DNA of 64,000 nucleotides. Source: Clostridiaceae bacterium OM02-2AC (lineage in GTDB: Bacteria; Bacillota_I; Bacilli_A; Erysipelotrichales; Erysipelotrichaceae). The position numbers and the translations under genes were made by a program. The stretch spans positions 38,146-102,145 of the forward strand of contig QULU01000011.1 of assembly GCA_003481775.1 (NCBI GenBank), in the 5' to 3' direction. The notes under the pieces were generated by a model. The model had not been told where the DNA came from, ran no database searches, and saw nothing but the letters and a program-made list of their open reading frames with translations. Positions 17,172 through 25,799 of this stretch are shown piece by piece (position 1 is the stretch's first letter; each line of letters starts with the position of its first letter).

Positions 17172-18287
17172 ATGAAGACGTTGTCTATTCTGATGAAACC
17201 GGTATCCGCAGGCTGTCAGATGAGCTGTACCTATTGCTTCTATAAGGATGTCGCAGAGAATCGAAGCCAAAAGGACTTCGGACTTATGCGTGAGGAGGTA
17301 GTTGCCACACTGCTGGAGAAGGTGTTTGATGCGGCGGATGAGGATGCTGCTGTCACCTTTGCTTTTCAGGGAGGAGAACCGCTGCTTGCCGGTTTCGTCT
17401 TTTATGAGCGCTTTGTGGCTGCCGTCGAACAACTGCGCCAGCCAAAGCAGTGTATTCAGTATGCAGTTCAGACCAACGGCTGTCTGCTGGATGCGGCATG
17501 GTGCTCTTTTTTTCATAAACATAACGTTCTTGTTGGTATCTCTTTGGATGGATGGCGCAGCCAGCATAATCTATACCGGAAGTGCAGGGATGGTGGTACG
17601 TATGTGGAAGTAATGCATGCCATACAGCTTTTACGCAGGCATCATGTGGAATTCAATATTTTGAGCGTTTTGAGCAGGCAGCTGGCGAAAGAGCCAAAGA
17701 AGCTGTATGCCTTTTATAAGGAACACGGCTTTTCTCATGTACAGCTGATTCCCTGTCTTGCCCCCCTGCAGGAGGTTCAAAACACATATTCCCTGACACC
17801 GGAGCTGTTCTATCAGTTTTACCGCAGCTATTTTGATTGCTGGATACAGGATGTACAGAAAAAACGATATCAAAGCGTTGCTCTATTTGATAATCTGCTT
17901 CTGCTTTTACAGGGAAAGACTCCATGCACCTGCGGGATGCTGGGAGAGTGTCAGTTTCAGTATGTCGTGGAAAGTGACGGTTCGCTGTATCCCTGTGATT
18001 TTTATGTGCTGGATGAATATCATTGCGGGAATGTTCTGGATACCGATTTACGTTCGGCACGCGATTGCAGCCGGGCGCAGGCTTTTCTGTGCAGGGAAGA
18101 GGAGCGGCTATGCAAATCCTGTCCGTTTCAACCGATGTGTCATGGCAACTGCAAACGCCTGCGCAGTGCTTTTATGGATGAAGCGCAGTGCGGCTACCAG
18201 CGGTTTCTTCTATACGCCTATCCGAAGCTGAAGGAGCTTATAGAAAAAGAAGCACGAAAACAAAAACGGCGGGAGGTGAGCGGATGA
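17172..18287 (+). CDS. radical SAM/SPASM protein, anaerobic sulfatase-maturase type
   Basis: A 371-residue radical S-adenosylmethionine enzyme. The 4Fe-4S motif is CX3CX2C at Cys15, Cys19 and Cys22 (GCQMSCTYCFYKD). A C-terminal SPASM region carries the extra clusters (CTCGMLGEC, LYPCDFYV, CKSCPFQPMCHGNC). This layout matches anSME enzymes, which convert a Cys or Ser of arylsulfatases to formylglycine in anaerobes. No sulfatase gene is in the window. ATG 17172 follows GAGGG at 6 bases. The next gene starts inside its stop codon, so the two are coupled. Confidence 0.88.
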   Translation: MKTLSILMKPVSAGCQMSCTYCFYKDVAENRSQKDFGLMREEVVATLLEKVFDAADEDAAVTFAFQGGEPLLAGFVFYERFVAAVEQLRQPKQCIQYAVQTNGCLLDAAWCSFFHKHNVLVGISLDGWRSQHNLYRKCRDGGTYVEVMHAIQLLRRHHVEFNILSVLSRQLAKEPKKLYAFYKEHGFSHVQLIPCLAPLQEVQNTYSLTPELFYQFYRSYFDCWIQDVQKKRYQSVALFDNLLLLLQGKTPCTCGMLGECQFQYVVESDGSLYPCDFYVLDEYHCGNVLDTDLRSARDCSRAQAFLCREEERLCKSCPFQPMCHGNCKRLRSAFMDEAQCGYQRFLLYAYPKLKELIEKEARKQKRREVSG

Positions 18288-19114
18288 GAAAAGTTCTCTT
18301 ATGGAGCAGCTCTCTGCTGTTTCTTTGTACTGCATTGCTTCTTGGAGGAGCTGTGACACTGCAGCAGGGGAAGAAACAGGGAATGAGCGAGCTTGTTATC
18401 TCCCATCTGGATATCAGAGAGCCGGTGAAGGAAGCACTGGAACAGGTGCCTGGTGGCTTTCTTCTGGAACAGCCCATCCTACAGCAGCTGGATACGCTGC
18501 AGCAAAATCTTATGAAGCGATCAGACTGGACCGCGTTTCTGGATACTGTCGGACTAAGCTTTCTACAGTGTGTAGCAGATGAAACAGCGCAGCTGCCGGA
18601 TTTGGATGGACAGCTTTCTGAGCTGCTGTCAAAAGAGCAGGATACGCTGTTTCAGAATATGGATTTGAATGCCTCCCAGCAAAAGCTGCTGCTTCAGATT
18701 CTTTCCCATCAGCTGCATCTGAACACCCGTCTGTCAAAGCTGGCGGAAGATACAAGAGCATCCCTCAGCGCACCCGCTCTTTTGGCAATGCGGATTGTGT
18801 ATATCGGATTGCTAAATGAAACCATCTGGCTTCTGTGTGGTGCTATGCTTGTATCCTTCATAATCATGCTGGTTTCTGCATCCCCACGGTATCGTGCCTT
18901 TCGCAATGCAGCATGCAGTTATTTGCTTGCGGCTTTGCTGTTTCTGTGTGTCGGCTATGGACTTCCCTACCTTTTGCGGATATCCTATCTACAGACAGAG
19001 GAGCTGCTGCATACAGCATTACAACAGCTGCGTGTGCTGACAGTCTGGTATCTGGGAGCGTTTGCTACAGTGATGCTGTTGTCTGTACTCATGAAAAAAT
19101 GTCTGCGAGGCTGA
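18284..19114 (+). CDS. membrane protein coupled to radical SAM gene
   Basis: A 276-residue membrane protein of unknown function. An N-terminal signal-anchor (about 4-26) is followed by a roughly 145-residue extracytoplasmic, helical, Gln/Leu-rich region, then three hydrophobic helices (about 177-200, 208-232, 250-271). ATG 18284 overlaps the upstream stop by 4 bases and has GGGAGGTGAG just before it. Position suggests a functional link to the radical SAM enzyme, but no family is recognised and the sequence lacks a CxPxR sulfatase motif. Confidence 0.78.
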   Translation: MRKVLLWSSSLLFLCTALLLGGAVTLQQGKKQGMSELVISHLDIREPVKEALEQVPGGFLLEQPILQQLDTLQQNLMKRSDWTAFLDTVGLSFLQCVADETAQLPDLDGQLSELLSKEQDTLFQNMDLNASQQKLLLQILSHQLHLNTRLSKLAEDTRASLSAPALLAMRIVYIGLLNETIWLLCGAMLVSFIIMLVSASPRYRAFRNAACSYLLAALLFLCVGYGLPYLLRISYLQTEELLHTALQQLRVLTVWYLGAFATVMLLSVLMKKCLRG

Positions 19115-19133
19115 TTCCCTCGCAGGCATTTTT
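19095..19133. terminator. bidirectional terminator between convergent genes
   Basis: AAAAATG-T-CTGCGAGG pairs with CCTCGCAG-G-CATTTTT. It overlaps the 3' end of the membrane-protein gene and serves both strands. Confidence 0.8.
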
Positions 19134-19689
19134 ATATGCATTCCAGTATTCCCAGCAGAATAATCATCCACGCTGCCGTATCTCTTGCATATTTATGAAT
19201 GAAAAACGCCAGCCAGCTTTTCCCTGCGGCCTGTGAAGCAGCGATGAACAGCAGGGAGCACAGAAAGGTAAACAGACAGGTTACAGGTATCGGCAGGCCG
19301 GTAATACTGCCGGATATACCTAATCCCATGTTATTGATTGTCAGTGCAAACGCCAAAGCGACGGCTTCTTTCAAATCGATCGTGCAGGAAGCATCCCGAT
19401 CATATGCCTTTAGACTCTTTTGCTGTGTCCAGTGATTTTGAAGTAGAATCCACAGGCCGATCAGTATCAGCAGGACAGCTCCGATTCGATTGGCAGTATC
19501 CGCTGAGCACAGTGCTGCCAGCGGTTCTCCTAAAATCATGGAAAGCAGTGTACCCGCAGTGGAGATAACGGCGATGATCAAATTGCTTCGGGCATCGATT
19601 TTTACAGACTGGATACCATAGGACAGACCAATGGCAAGACAATCAATATTCGCAGATACGGCAAACAGCAGGGCAGATAGCAGATGCAT
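19132..19689 (-). CDS. ytaF: YtaF-like sporulation membrane protein (MntP superfamily)
   Basis: A 185-187-residue protein with about six membrane helices. The N-terminal SANIDCLAIGLSYG and the second-half NNMGLGISGS are the paired Asn/Asp motifs of the MntP/YtaF superfamily, whose members include manganese exporters and the YtaF proteins named from sporulating bacilli. Three ATG codons in a row (19695, 19692, 19689) follow AAGGGGGA; the last has the best spacing. Metal export is possible but not shown. Confidence 0.82.
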   Translation of the reverse strand: MHLLSALLFAVSANIDCLAIGLSYGIQSVKIDARSNLIIAVISTAGTLLSMILGEPLAALCSADTANRIGAVLLILIGLWILLQNHWTQQKSLKAYDRDASCTIDLKEAVALAFALTINNMGLGISGSITGLPIPVTCLFTFLCSLLFIAASQAAGKSWLAFFIHKYARDTAAWMIILLGILECI

Positions 19690-19824
19690 CATCATTCCCC
19701 CTTACAGCGTATACTATGCAGAAGTCACGAGAGAGTCAGTATTGGGAATGCAGCTGCTGATAAAAAACGATGGTTCTGCATCTGACAGTTCCTATGGGGA
19801 ATAAAAAAAGAACTGCAAAGAGTT

Positions 19825-20592
19825 CTATTTACAAAGGATGAAATGCTCGGGAAGCTCTGTTTTGTCCATGGCTTCAAAGGCATTGATGTATACATCCTGA
19901 AAATCTGACAATACAGCCCATGTGCATAGTGCACGTATGGAAAGCTTGGAATCGTCAATCAGAAGATGAGAGGCACGGGAGCGCTGCAGAACCGTGCTTT
20001 TTACTTCACTTATTGTAAAATCGATAGCCAGAACCTCCTGAGAATTCAGCTCAACACCACTTGCACTGAAGAAAGCATGGTCAAAATGAAATTTCCGTAT
20101 ATGCTCGGTTGTGAGGTAACCGACACTCATATCATAACGCATATCGTATTTTCCGCCAATCAGGAAAAGCTCGCCGGGAAAGGAAGCCGGCAGCTTTCGT
20201 AATGCATAGATGCTGGAGGTGACAAGCTTGATATTCTTGCTGGCAATATAGGGAATCAGATAGCTGGGGGTGGTACCGGAATCCACATACACACAATCTC
20301 CGTCCTTTACGATTGCTGCAGCCTGACGGCAGATGGTATCCTTTTCTGCACTGTGTATATGTTCTTTATCCATAACGGGCAGCTCTCTGTAGCTGCTGAG
20401 TGTCGCAGGCATTTCTTTTTTGATGGCACCGCCACGTTCCCGTTGGATCAATCCCTGCTTTTCCAGCTCAATCAGATCCCGGTTTACCGTGGATTTGCTT
20501 GCGTTTAAAACCTCCATCAGTTCCTGTATGGTGATAAATGATTTATGATCGAGCAGCTCCAGTATGCGAAAGAAACGCTCTTTTGTCAGCAT
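19825..20592 (-). CDS. DeoR/GlpR-family transcriptional regulator
   Basis: A 255-residue regulator: winged helix-turn-helix about 5-58 (LNASKSTVNRDLIELEKQG) and DeoR sensor domain with DSGTTPSYL near residue 102 and IDDSKL late. AGGAGGTGAT precedes the ATG. It has no sugar operon beside it; neighbours are ytaF (same strand, downstream) and a thioesterase more than 600 bp away, so its target lies elsewhere or is itself. A TTGACA/TAGTGT promoter is visible upstream. Confidence 0.9.
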   Translation of the reverse strand: MLTKERFFRILELLDHKSFITIQELMEVLNASKSTVNRDLIELEKQGLIQRERGGAIKKEMPATLSSYRELPVMDKEHIHSAEKDTICRQAAAIVKDGDCVYVDSGTTPSYLIPYIASKNIKLVTSSIYALRKLPASFPGELFLIGGKYDMRYDMSVGYLTTEHIRKFHFDHAFFSASGVELNSQEVLAIDFTISEVKSTVLQRSRASHLLIDDSKLSIRALCTWAVLSDFQDVYINAFEAMDKTELPEHFILCK

Positions 20593-21226
20593 GGGATCAC
20601 CTCCTGTCAGTAAGACACTATCAAATATTATTCAGGATGTCAATAGACTTTATACATGATTGGATATCCGAGGACGAGAAAGACGCCGCTCACGAAATGA
20701 ATTGCAGACCAAACCATACACCATAGGAAGCCTTGGCTTCTGACACCATGTATTCCTCAATATGATAAAGCACAGGCTGCTATTGTGTTTTGAAGGCGTG
20801 ATGTAAATGTTCTTCTTTTCTGATGAAAGGATGGAGCTGAAATAATAAGCGATAGGAAAGCTATGGAAAGCGTGATGCAATGCTTATCACCTTTTGTGTG
20901 TCTGTAACGAGATGATTCACAGGGGAAGTCGTGTTGACTATTTTAAAGTCTGTTAACGTTCATGATGTAGTAAAGCACATCGACAACAGAAGACAGGGGA
21001 AGCGATTGCATAAAATAGGAAGAAGAGAGCTTCTGGTTTTCTTATCCCACAGTGGATCGTTTAGATAAGTCCTATGGTATGCATATGCATGCGAAAGCAC
21101 TGGATTGTCACGATACCTGCATCTTTTTATTTTACGGCTTGTAAATAGCTGCGCATTACCAGGGCATCGTGGTATAATGGAGTGCATATAGAAGGTAATC
21201 ATAGTGTGTAAAAAGGAGATCTACCC
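20593..21226. other. long intergenic region
   Basis: 634 bp between divergent genes (DeoR regulator and thioesterase). Apart from the promoter at 20615-20643 I see no convincing ORF, hairpin or repeat. Confidence 0.5.
20615..20643 (-). promoter_or_regulatory. promoter of the DeoR regulator
   Basis: On the minus strand: TTGACA (20643-20638), 17 bases, TAGTGT (20620-20615). Confidence 0.5.
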
Positions 21227-21658
21227 ATGGAAACTATGGATGAATTAAAAAAGCGACTGAATTCTTCTTCCCAATATCTGCAAAGCAATGATATGCAGGT
21301 CGTGGAGGTAAAGGAAGGATATGCAAAGGTCGAGATGGTCATCGATGAACAAATTCTGAATGTACATGGCTTTGTACACGGTGGCGCACTCTATTCCCTT
21401 GCAGATACGGCAGCCGGGGCAGCGAGCTTTACCTCAGGCAGAGACAGTGTTACCTTATCCGGAACAATCAATTATATAAAGCCCGGAAGAGGCGGCAAGC
21501 TGATCGGAATCGCACAGAAAATATCAGCCGGCAGAACGACCGGGGTTTATGAGGTTTTTATTTTTAATGATGAAGATGTTCTGCTGTCACGGGCAACCTT
21601 TACCATGTTTTTTCTGGATCAGGAACGATATCGTAAGAAAGACGAGGAAGATAAGTAA
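21227..21658 (+). CDS. PaaI-family hotdog thioesterase
   Basis: A 143-residue acyl-CoA thioesterase of the PaaI/YbgC hotdog superfamily. The signature NVHGFVHGGALYSLADTAAG contains the HGG motif and the Asp that activates water. AAGGAG stands about 9 bases before ATG 21227. It is cytoplasmic and usually a tetramer; the substrate, probably an aryl- or acyl-CoA, is not predictable. It is followed 47 bp later by an esterase gene in the same direction, so they may be co-transcribed. Confidence 0.88.
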   Translation: METMDELKKRLNSSSQYLQSNDMQVVEVKEGYAKVEMVIDEQILNVHGFVHGGALYSLADTAAGAASFTSGRDSVTLSGTINYIKPGRGGKLIGIAQKISAGRTTGVYEVFIFNDEDVLLSRATFTMFFLDQERYRKKDEEDK

Positions 21659-21705
21659 CCATTGCTGGAGATGTCCGGCTTTTTGTATTTGTATAGGAGG
21701 AGCGT

Positions 21706-22521
21706 ATGCGTACAGAAACAATTCAGATACAGCTGCATGGAAAAGCAACCGGAGCAATCCTGCAGACTTATTTTATGGATGCATCACAGGAGCTGTTGAA
21801 CAGTACGAAGCGTCCGGCAGTGCTGCTGATGCCTGGAGGAGCATATCGCTATACCAGCGATCGGGAGGCGGAACCACTTGCCATACGGTTAAATGCCATG
21901 GGCTTTCAGGTAGCGGTGCTTCGTTATTCCTGTGCTCCGGCTGCCTATCCGCAGGCACTTCTTGAGGCTGCGGCGGCGTTTCAGCTATTGAAGGATAACA
22001 GCATTGCATGGAATATTCGACAGGAGCGTATCTTTCTTATGGGCTGCTCTGCGGGCGGTCATCTGGCTGCCAGTCTTGGTATTAACTGGAATCAGCCGAT
22101 TATCACACAATATTTCCAAAGACAGGACCTGCGTCCGTTTGGCCAGATTTTATGCTATCCCGTTATCACAGCCGGTGCGTATGCACATGAGGAAAGCATA
22201 CGCAATCTCTTACAGGAGCATGCGGAGGATGCGCAGCTGCGAAAACACGTATCGCTGGAGCTGCACGTACATAAGGATGTCCCCAGAACGTTTTTGTGGC
22301 ATACCTACACCGATCCAACGGTTTCCGTACAAAATTCTCTGCTGTTTGTATCCGCGCTCATCCGGCAGGGCATCCTGTGTGAGTTTCATATGTATGATAA
22401 AGGGGCACATGGCTTATCCACCGCCGATCGACTGAGTCAGCGATCAGACGGGGAAAAGCTGCAGCCGGAATGTGCGGGATGGATGACCCTTCTGGAAACA
22501 TGGATGAACGCGATCCTGTAA
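21706..22521 (+). CDS. alpha/beta hydrolase, BD-FAE/acetylxylan esterase-like
   Basis: A 271-residue carboxylesterase. It has an oxyanion motif in LLMPGGAYRYTS (the HGG-like loop), the nucleophile elbow GCSAGG with Ser115, and a late His in KGAHGLS. This pattern is typical of small esterases that remove acetyl or other acyl groups from carbohydrates. There is no signal peptide, so it is intracellular. AGGAGGAG precedes ATG 21706. No polysaccharide hydrolase is adjacent, so the natural substrate is open. Confidence 0.88.
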   Translation: MRTETIQIQLHGKATGAILQTYFMDASQELLNSTKRPAVLLMPGGAYRYTSDREAEPLAIRLNAMGFQVAVLRYSCAPAAYPQALLEAAAAFQLLKDNSIAWNIRQERIFLMGCSAGGHLAASLGINWNQPIITQYFQRQDLRPFGQILCYPVITAGAYAHEESIRNLLQEHAEDAQLRKHVSLELHVHKDVPRTFLWHTYTDPTVSVQNSLLFVSALIRQGILCEFHMYDKGAHGLSTADRLSQRSDGEKLQPECAGWMTLLETWMNAIL

Positions 22522-22820
22522 AGAATTTTTTAAAAAAGTACCGTTTATGGAAAAAACGGTATACAATATACATAGGATTACAAAAGCGGTATGCAGAAAC
22601 GCCGGGATACATGGAAGTCAAAAATGCCGGCATCCGGCTTTACAATGAGCATGCGCTGTATGCGAAGCACTGTCCTTAGAAGCCGCAAATGTGCTAAGCA
22701 ACCAAGTCATAGCTGTCGTTGTTATATCTTCATGCGATCTGCTGGTTGCTGCATATATAGAAGCTTTGTGTATGCGCTGTTGGATGCTTGCAAAAAGCGT
22801 GTACGGCATGGAGGATGAAT
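22522..22820. other. intergenic region with A/T-flanked hairpin
   Basis: About 300 bp. A hairpin TACCGTTT/AAACGGTA lies near 22537-22558, preceded by an A run, so it could act as a terminator on the minus strand. No coding region is convincing. Confidence 0.35.
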
Positions 22821-23348
22821 ATGCTGCTTAAATATCGGAATTTAACTATACGGGATGCTGTTGTGCAGGATGCTGAGCAGCTTGCACAGTGGTGGAATGA
22901 TGGCAGGGTGATGGCACATGCAGGATTTCCAAATGGTACCGGAGAAAAGGCACAGGAGATAGCGGAATCGATAAAGACCTGTGACACATCCCACAGCTTA
23001 CTGATGATAGAAATGGACGATATTGCGATTGGGGAAATGAGTGTGCGATGGGAAGATGATGCAACGGCTGCCATAGGTATTAAACTATGCGATGCTTCCC
23101 GGCAGAACAAGGGAATCGGTAAAATACTGTTGAGTATGCTGATATCATCGCTGTTTCATGAGGAAGGCTGTCATCGGATTATCCTGCATGTGAATCTTTC
23201 AAATAAAAGAGCACAGCATGTGTATGAGCAGCTTGGCTTTACCAGCGTGCAGGTGCATGAAAACTCCTGGACAGATCAATTAGGAAGACTGCAGTCCTCC
23301 GTTGATTATGTGCTGTATCAAAAGGACTTCATCGGCTACTGGGATTGA
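22821..23348 (+). CDS. GNAT-family N-acetyltransferase
   Basis: A 175-residue acetyltransferase of the RimJ/RimL or AAC(6')-like GNAT type. It has an N-terminal beta strand with LTIRDAVVQDAEQLAQWWND, the acetyl-CoA pyrophosphate loop in QNKGIGKILLSML, and a C-terminal NLSNKRAQHVYEQLGF typical of the fold. ATG 22821 follows GGAGG at 6 bases. The acceptor is unknown. It stands between an esterase and a c-di-GMP protein with no clear operon partner. Confidence 0.88.
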   Translation: MLLKYRNLTIRDAVVQDAEQLAQWWNDGRVMAHAGFPNGTGEKAQEIAESIKTCDTSHSLLMIEMDDIAIGEMSVRWEDDATAAIGIKLCDASRQNKGIGKILLSMLISSLFHEEGCHRIILHVNLSNKRAQHVYEQLGFTSVQVHENSWTDQLGRLQSSVDYVLYQKDFIGYWD

Positions 23349-23480
23349 AGAAGCATGGCAGTGTAAAAGCCTTTCGCAGGATATCCCCTATAGCAACAGG
23401 AAGATGGACGGTAATGGCTTACCATATACGAATTGCTGCAAATAAAGCAAAGGCGAGTAGAGAAAAAGGATGCTGATACG

Positions 23481-25667
23481 ATGAATACAGAACTATGGAA
23501 GGAAGATACGGAAAACCGGCTCGGTGCTATGCGCATCGGCGTGTGTAAATATCTTCTCAATGAAGAATTTTCAACATTATGGGCAAATGATACGTTTTAT
23601 GCGATGTGTGGATACAGTGAAGAGGAATATCACAGCGTCTTTCATGACAGTGCCACCCTATATTTTCAACAGGCCCCAAAGGAATTTGAAAAGCTGAAGG
23701 AAATCGTTGCGCATGCATATCGAAACAGAAGTCAGCAGTATGAATGCTTCTGTCGTCTGCCGGTAAAGGGAGGAAGCAGCCTGCGGATTCATATGACCGG
23801 AACCTTTGCGGAAGAGCAGATTGACGGCATACCGGTTGTTTATGCGGTTTATACCGATGTTGAGGATATGATGAAGATTCGTCAGAATCTGGAACAGGAG
23901 CATGAGCGTCTGAATCTGGCGTTACAGATGGAAATGAAAACCGTGGCCTGCATTCGTCTGATGTATATATCCAATGATATGCAGAGCTACATGGATCAGC
24001 TGCTGAAGGAAATCGGCGAATTCATGCATGCAGAGCGGGCTTATGTATTTGAACTGCAGAACGGCTGTATGAACAATACCTATGAATGGTGCAGCGATGG
24101 TGTGGAATCCTCCATGGAATACTGTCAGAATATGGACCTTGATCTGCTCGCAATCTGGAAGGATTTCATTGAACAGGGGAAAAATGTTTCCATACCGGAT
24201 GTGGAACGTATACAGAAAAGCTTTCCACAGACCTATGAGGTGCTGCACGTACAGAATATACACAGCATTGCGCTTTCCCCAATCGTTCAGAATAACAAAA
24301 GCATCGGGTTTATCGGTGTTGACAACCCTGCGCCGGACTATATGCGTAATTTCTCTATGCTGGAAACCATCAGCTATTTTATGAGTGTGGCGATGGAGAA
24401 AAAGGATTTGAACGACCGCCTGCTGCATAACAGCTATTATGATGATTTAACCGGTGTATATAATCGAAATCGCTATCTTCAGGATTTGAATCAGCTCAAC
24501 GGAAAGCAGATTCCCCTCGGGATTGTGTATATGGATATCAATGGTCTAAAGGATATCAATGATCATCTGGGTCATACCTATGGGGATAAGGTGCTGACAG
24601 AAGGAGCCTCTATACTGAAAAAGGTGTTTGATACCGGTGCAATCTATCGGATTGGCGGAGATGAATTCGTTGTGTTTGTTCAGGGAATGCAGGAACAGCA
24701 ATTTCTGGAGCAGGTGGGAATTCTGAAGCAGGCAATTGTCGGCAGTGCGAATTGTAAGGGGGCAATCGGACATATATGGACGTCAACCTGTCAGGATCTC
24801 TCTGCAAAAATTACAGATGCAGATGAATACATGTATCAGGATAAAATGCAGTTCTATCGGAAGAATCCGAATTCCAACCGGTATCGCTGCTGTAACGACA
24901 CCGTATTGCAGCTTGCGGACCGCGCTGTTTTGATGAAGGCATTGCAGGAGCAGCGCTTTGAGGTGTATTTGCAGCCAAAGGTAAATTTCAAAAAGGAGCT
25001 GATCGGAGGAGAGGCACTGATTCGTTATCATGATGAAGCTGGTACCTTGATTATGCCGAATGAATTTATTCCATCTCTGGAGGAAGCACGCACGATCCGC
25101 TATGTGGACTTCTTTGCTTTTGAACAGGTATGCAGACTGCTCAGCCGCTGGCAGGCGGAAGGCAGAAGGCTTACGCCGCTGAGTGTGAACTTTTCACGCT
25201 ATACCTTGCGTATGGCAGACTTTCTGGGTGAATTGGAACGCATCTGGAAGAACTACAAGGTACCAAAGCAATATCTGGAGATTGAAATCATAGAAAATGA
25301 CGAGAGTCTGGACAATGAGTTTCTGATAATGATAATGGAACGTATCAAGCGGCAGGGATATTCTATATCCATCGATGATTTCGGTGCACGCTATTCCAAT
25401 ATGGCATTATTTATCAATGCACAGCTGGATACGCTGAAGCTGGACCGCAGTATGATGCAGGACTTGCAGAACAACCGCCGTTCCCAGATGCTGATATCCT
25501 CTCTGGTTCAAATCTGTCACAACCTGCGGATGCAGTTAATCGTGGAGGGCGTTGAAACAAAGGAGCAGTTTGACATCCTGAAGCAGTTGGACTGTGACGG
25601 GCTGCAGGGCTATTTGATTGACCGCCCGATTCCCATCTCTGCCTTTGAACAGAAATATATCAAATAA
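23481..25667 (+). CDS. PAS-GAF-GGDEF-EAL cyclic-di-GMP signalling protein
   Basis: A 728-residue soluble protein with four domains: PAS about 20-130, GAF about 150-305, GGDEF about 315-470 with an intact GGDEF motif (residues 392-396), and EAL about 485-725 with EAL at 511-513, NFSR, IIEND, DDFG, LKLDRSM, EGVET and LQGYL. All main catalytic motifs of both halves look intact, so it could make and degrade c-di-GMP. The usual RxxD inhibitory site is not in place. There is no membrane segment, so it senses a cytoplasmic cue. The start follows AAAAGGA. Confidence 0.92.
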   Translation: MNTELWKEDTENRLGAMRIGVCKYLLNEEFSTLWANDTFYAMCGYSEEEYHSVFHDSATLYFQQAPKEFEKLKEIVAHAYRNRSQQYECFCRLPVKGGSSLRIHMTGTFAEEQIDGIPVVYAVYTDVEDMMKIRQNLEQEHERLNLALQMEMKTVACIRLMYISNDMQSYMDQLLKEIGEFMHAERAYVFELQNGCMNNTYEWCSDGVESSMEYCQNMDLDLLAIWKDFIEQGKNVSIPDVERIQKSFPQTYEVLHVQNIHSIALSPIVQNNKSIGFIGVDNPAPDYMRNFSMLETISYFMSVAMEKKDLNDRLLHNSYYDDLTGVYNRNRYLQDLNQLNGKQIPLGIVYMDINGLKDINDHLGHTYGDKVLTEGASILKKVFDTGAIYRIGGDEFVVFVQGMQEQQFLEQVGILKQAIVGSANCKGAIGHIWTSTCQDLSAKITDADEYMYQDKMQFYRKNPNSNRYRCCNDTVLQLADRAVLMKALQEQRFEVYLQPKVNFKKELIGGEALIRYHDEAGTLIMPNEFIPSLEEARTIRYVDFFAFEQVCRLLSRWQAEGRRLTPLSVNFSRYTLRMADFLGELERIWKNYKVPKQYLEIEIIENDESLDNEFLIMIMERIKRQGYSISIDDFGARYSNMALFINAQLDTLKLDRSMMQDLQNNRRSQMLISSLVQICHNLRMQLIVEGVETKEQFDILKQLDCDGLQGYLIDRPIPISAFEQKYIK

Positions 25668-25677
25668 AAATAAGGGA

Positions 25678-25716
25678 AGCAGATGCATTCCTCTGGAAAG
25701 ACGGCATCTGCTTTTT
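25678..25716 (+). terminator. Rho-independent terminator
   Basis: AGCAGATGC pairs with GCATCTGCT, followed by five T. Confidence 0.85.
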
Positions 25717-25799
25717 ATGAGCTTACGTAGTTTCTCAGTTGATTTTCCATGATATTCATAGTAAGATTTGACATGTTGTAGAAAGTGGGAACGATATAT

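Noticed and set aside
22470-22679. 69-codon frame overlapping the esterase end
   Set aside because: No ribosome site; starts inside the esterase gene and has no recognisable similarity.
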